Assembly: GCA_009919445.1 (NCBI GenBank)
Contig: RGBY01000145.1
Coordinates: 1 to 6,510, forward strand
Source of the DNA: Planctomycetia bacterium
Lineage (GTDB): Bacteria > Planctomycetota > Planctomycetia > Pirellulales > UBA1268
DNA length: 6,510 nt
Direction: 5' to 3'
The position numbers were made by a program, and so were the translations under genes. The stretch's first letter is position 1; every line of letters begins with the position of its first letter. Positions 5,957 through 6,510 of this stretch are shown here, piece by piece. The notes beneath the pieces are model-generated. The model had not been told where the DNA came from. It saw only the letters and a list, made by a program, of their open reading frames with translations, and did no database searches.

Positions 5957-6510
5957 ATGGTTTTTCCTGATCCTCACGGTGGGGCGACAGCCCCTGATGT
6001 CCTTCAGCTTTCAGCAGGTTGCCCGCCGCTGCGACTGGCGGTTTGTCACCCATGCGACGAGCGATCACTGGCTGCGACGCTCGCAGCCGTCGATTGCGGG
6101 CTGATTGAGCCTGTGCTGGTCGGGCCCGAACAGAAAATCAGGCAGATCGCTCAGGCGGCAGGGCTTGGACTCGGTGAAATTCCAATTGTCGACGTGCCGC
6201 ACAGTCACGCGGCCGCTGCTGAGAGCGTTGCACGTGCCCGGTGTGGTGACGTGGCAGCCATCATGAAGGGCAGCCTGCACACGGACGAACTGATGGCAGA
6301 GGTGATCGCAGCCGATTCCGGACTGCGGACCGGTCGCAGGATGTCCCACGACTTTGTGATGCGGGTGGCCGCCTATCCCCGACTCCTGCACATCACAGAC
6401 GCGGCCGTGAACATCGCCCCAACCCTCGAGCACAAGGTCGACATTGTGCAGAATGCGATCGACCTTGCGCAGGCGTTGGGCACGCAGACACCTCGTGTGG
6501 CCATCCTGTC
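5957..6510 (+). CDS. Phosphate acetyl/butyryltransferase (PTA_PTB family), cut by the right edge
   Basis: Transfers an acyl group between CoA and phosphate (acetyl-CoA or butyryl-CoA with acyl phosphate) in the cytoplasm, usually paired with an acetate or butyrate kinase. The first 184 residues are visible and the frame is open at the edge. Family features are IMKGSLHTDELM (102-113), SGLRTGRRMSH (121-131) and the block ITDAAVNIAPTLEHKVDIVQ (146-165). These resemble the shorter Ptb-like proteins often labelled bifunctional enoyl-CoA hydratase/phosphate acetyltransferase. The N-terminus goes straight into this domain with no MaoC-type hydratase, so it is probably single-domain. The family is usually about 300 residues, so roughly 120 are missing. 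The start is ATG 5957, 65 bases after the SMUG1-type stop, with no Shine-Dalgarno and a possible extended -10 box just upstream. Acetyl versus butyryl specificity cannot be told. Confidence 0.9.
   Translation, partial: MVFPDPHGGATAPDVLQLSAGCPPLRLAVCHPCDERSLAATLAAVDCGLIEPVLVGPEQKIRQIAQAAGLGLGEIPIVDVPHSHAAAAESVARARCGDVAAIMKGSLHTDELMAEVIAADSGLRTGRRMSHDFVMRVAAYPRLLHITDAAVNIAPTLEHKVDIVQNAIDLAQALGTQTPRVAIL

Noticed and set aside
6065..6433. Minus-strand frame of 122 codons near the right edge
   Set aside because: It lies opposite the phosphate acyltransferase frame, which has strong family motifs and no stop.

Overview
The window is G+C-rich bacterial DNA with tightly spaced genes on both strands. 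It looks like a Planctomycetota-type genome. That is an inference from three things: secreted glycan hydrolases next to a galactokinase, a bacterial SMUG1-type uracil-DNA glycosylase, and the near absence of Shine-Dalgarno sequences before the starts. No RNA gene, mobile element or CRISPR array was recognised.

Layout, left to right. (1) From about 1083 down to the left edge, on the minus strand, is a sialidase-like BNR/Asp-box protein with five Asp boxes; its C-terminal end lies outside the window. (2) From 1084 to 1744 is a stretch of about 660 bases with no convincing gene. It holds several inverted repeats, including a near-perfect 17-base pair at 1337-1391. (3) From 3661 down to 1745 is a secreted GH36-type alpha-galactosidase with both catalytic aspartates. 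(4) A 147-base spacer with a possible leader stem follows, then a galactokinase (4942 down to 3809) that lacks an internal segment of about 28 residues normally present in GalK. (5) A 169-base divergent intergenic region contains a perfect 8-bp hairpin. (6) From 5112 to 5891, plus strand, is a SMUG1-type uracil-DNA glycosylase. (7) From 5957 to the right edge, plus strand, is the first 184 residues of a single-domain phosphate acetyl/butyryltransferase, preceded by a TGnTATAGT box placed so that the transcript could begin at the start codon.

How the genes fit together. The three minus-strand genes suggest glycan use: the sialidase-like protein would trim sialic acid or a related terminal sugar outside the cytoplasm, the alpha-galactosidase would release alpha-linked galactose, and GalK would phosphorylate galactose in the cytoplasm as entry to the Leloir pathway. 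The two plus-strand genes look like unrelated housekeeping functions (DNA repair and acyl-CoA/acyl-phosphate metabolism). No clearly new multi-gene system was found. The points most worth a second look are the shortened GalK, the missing acid/base segment in the sialidase-like protein, the bacterial SMUG1, and the structured non-coding stretch at 1084-1744.
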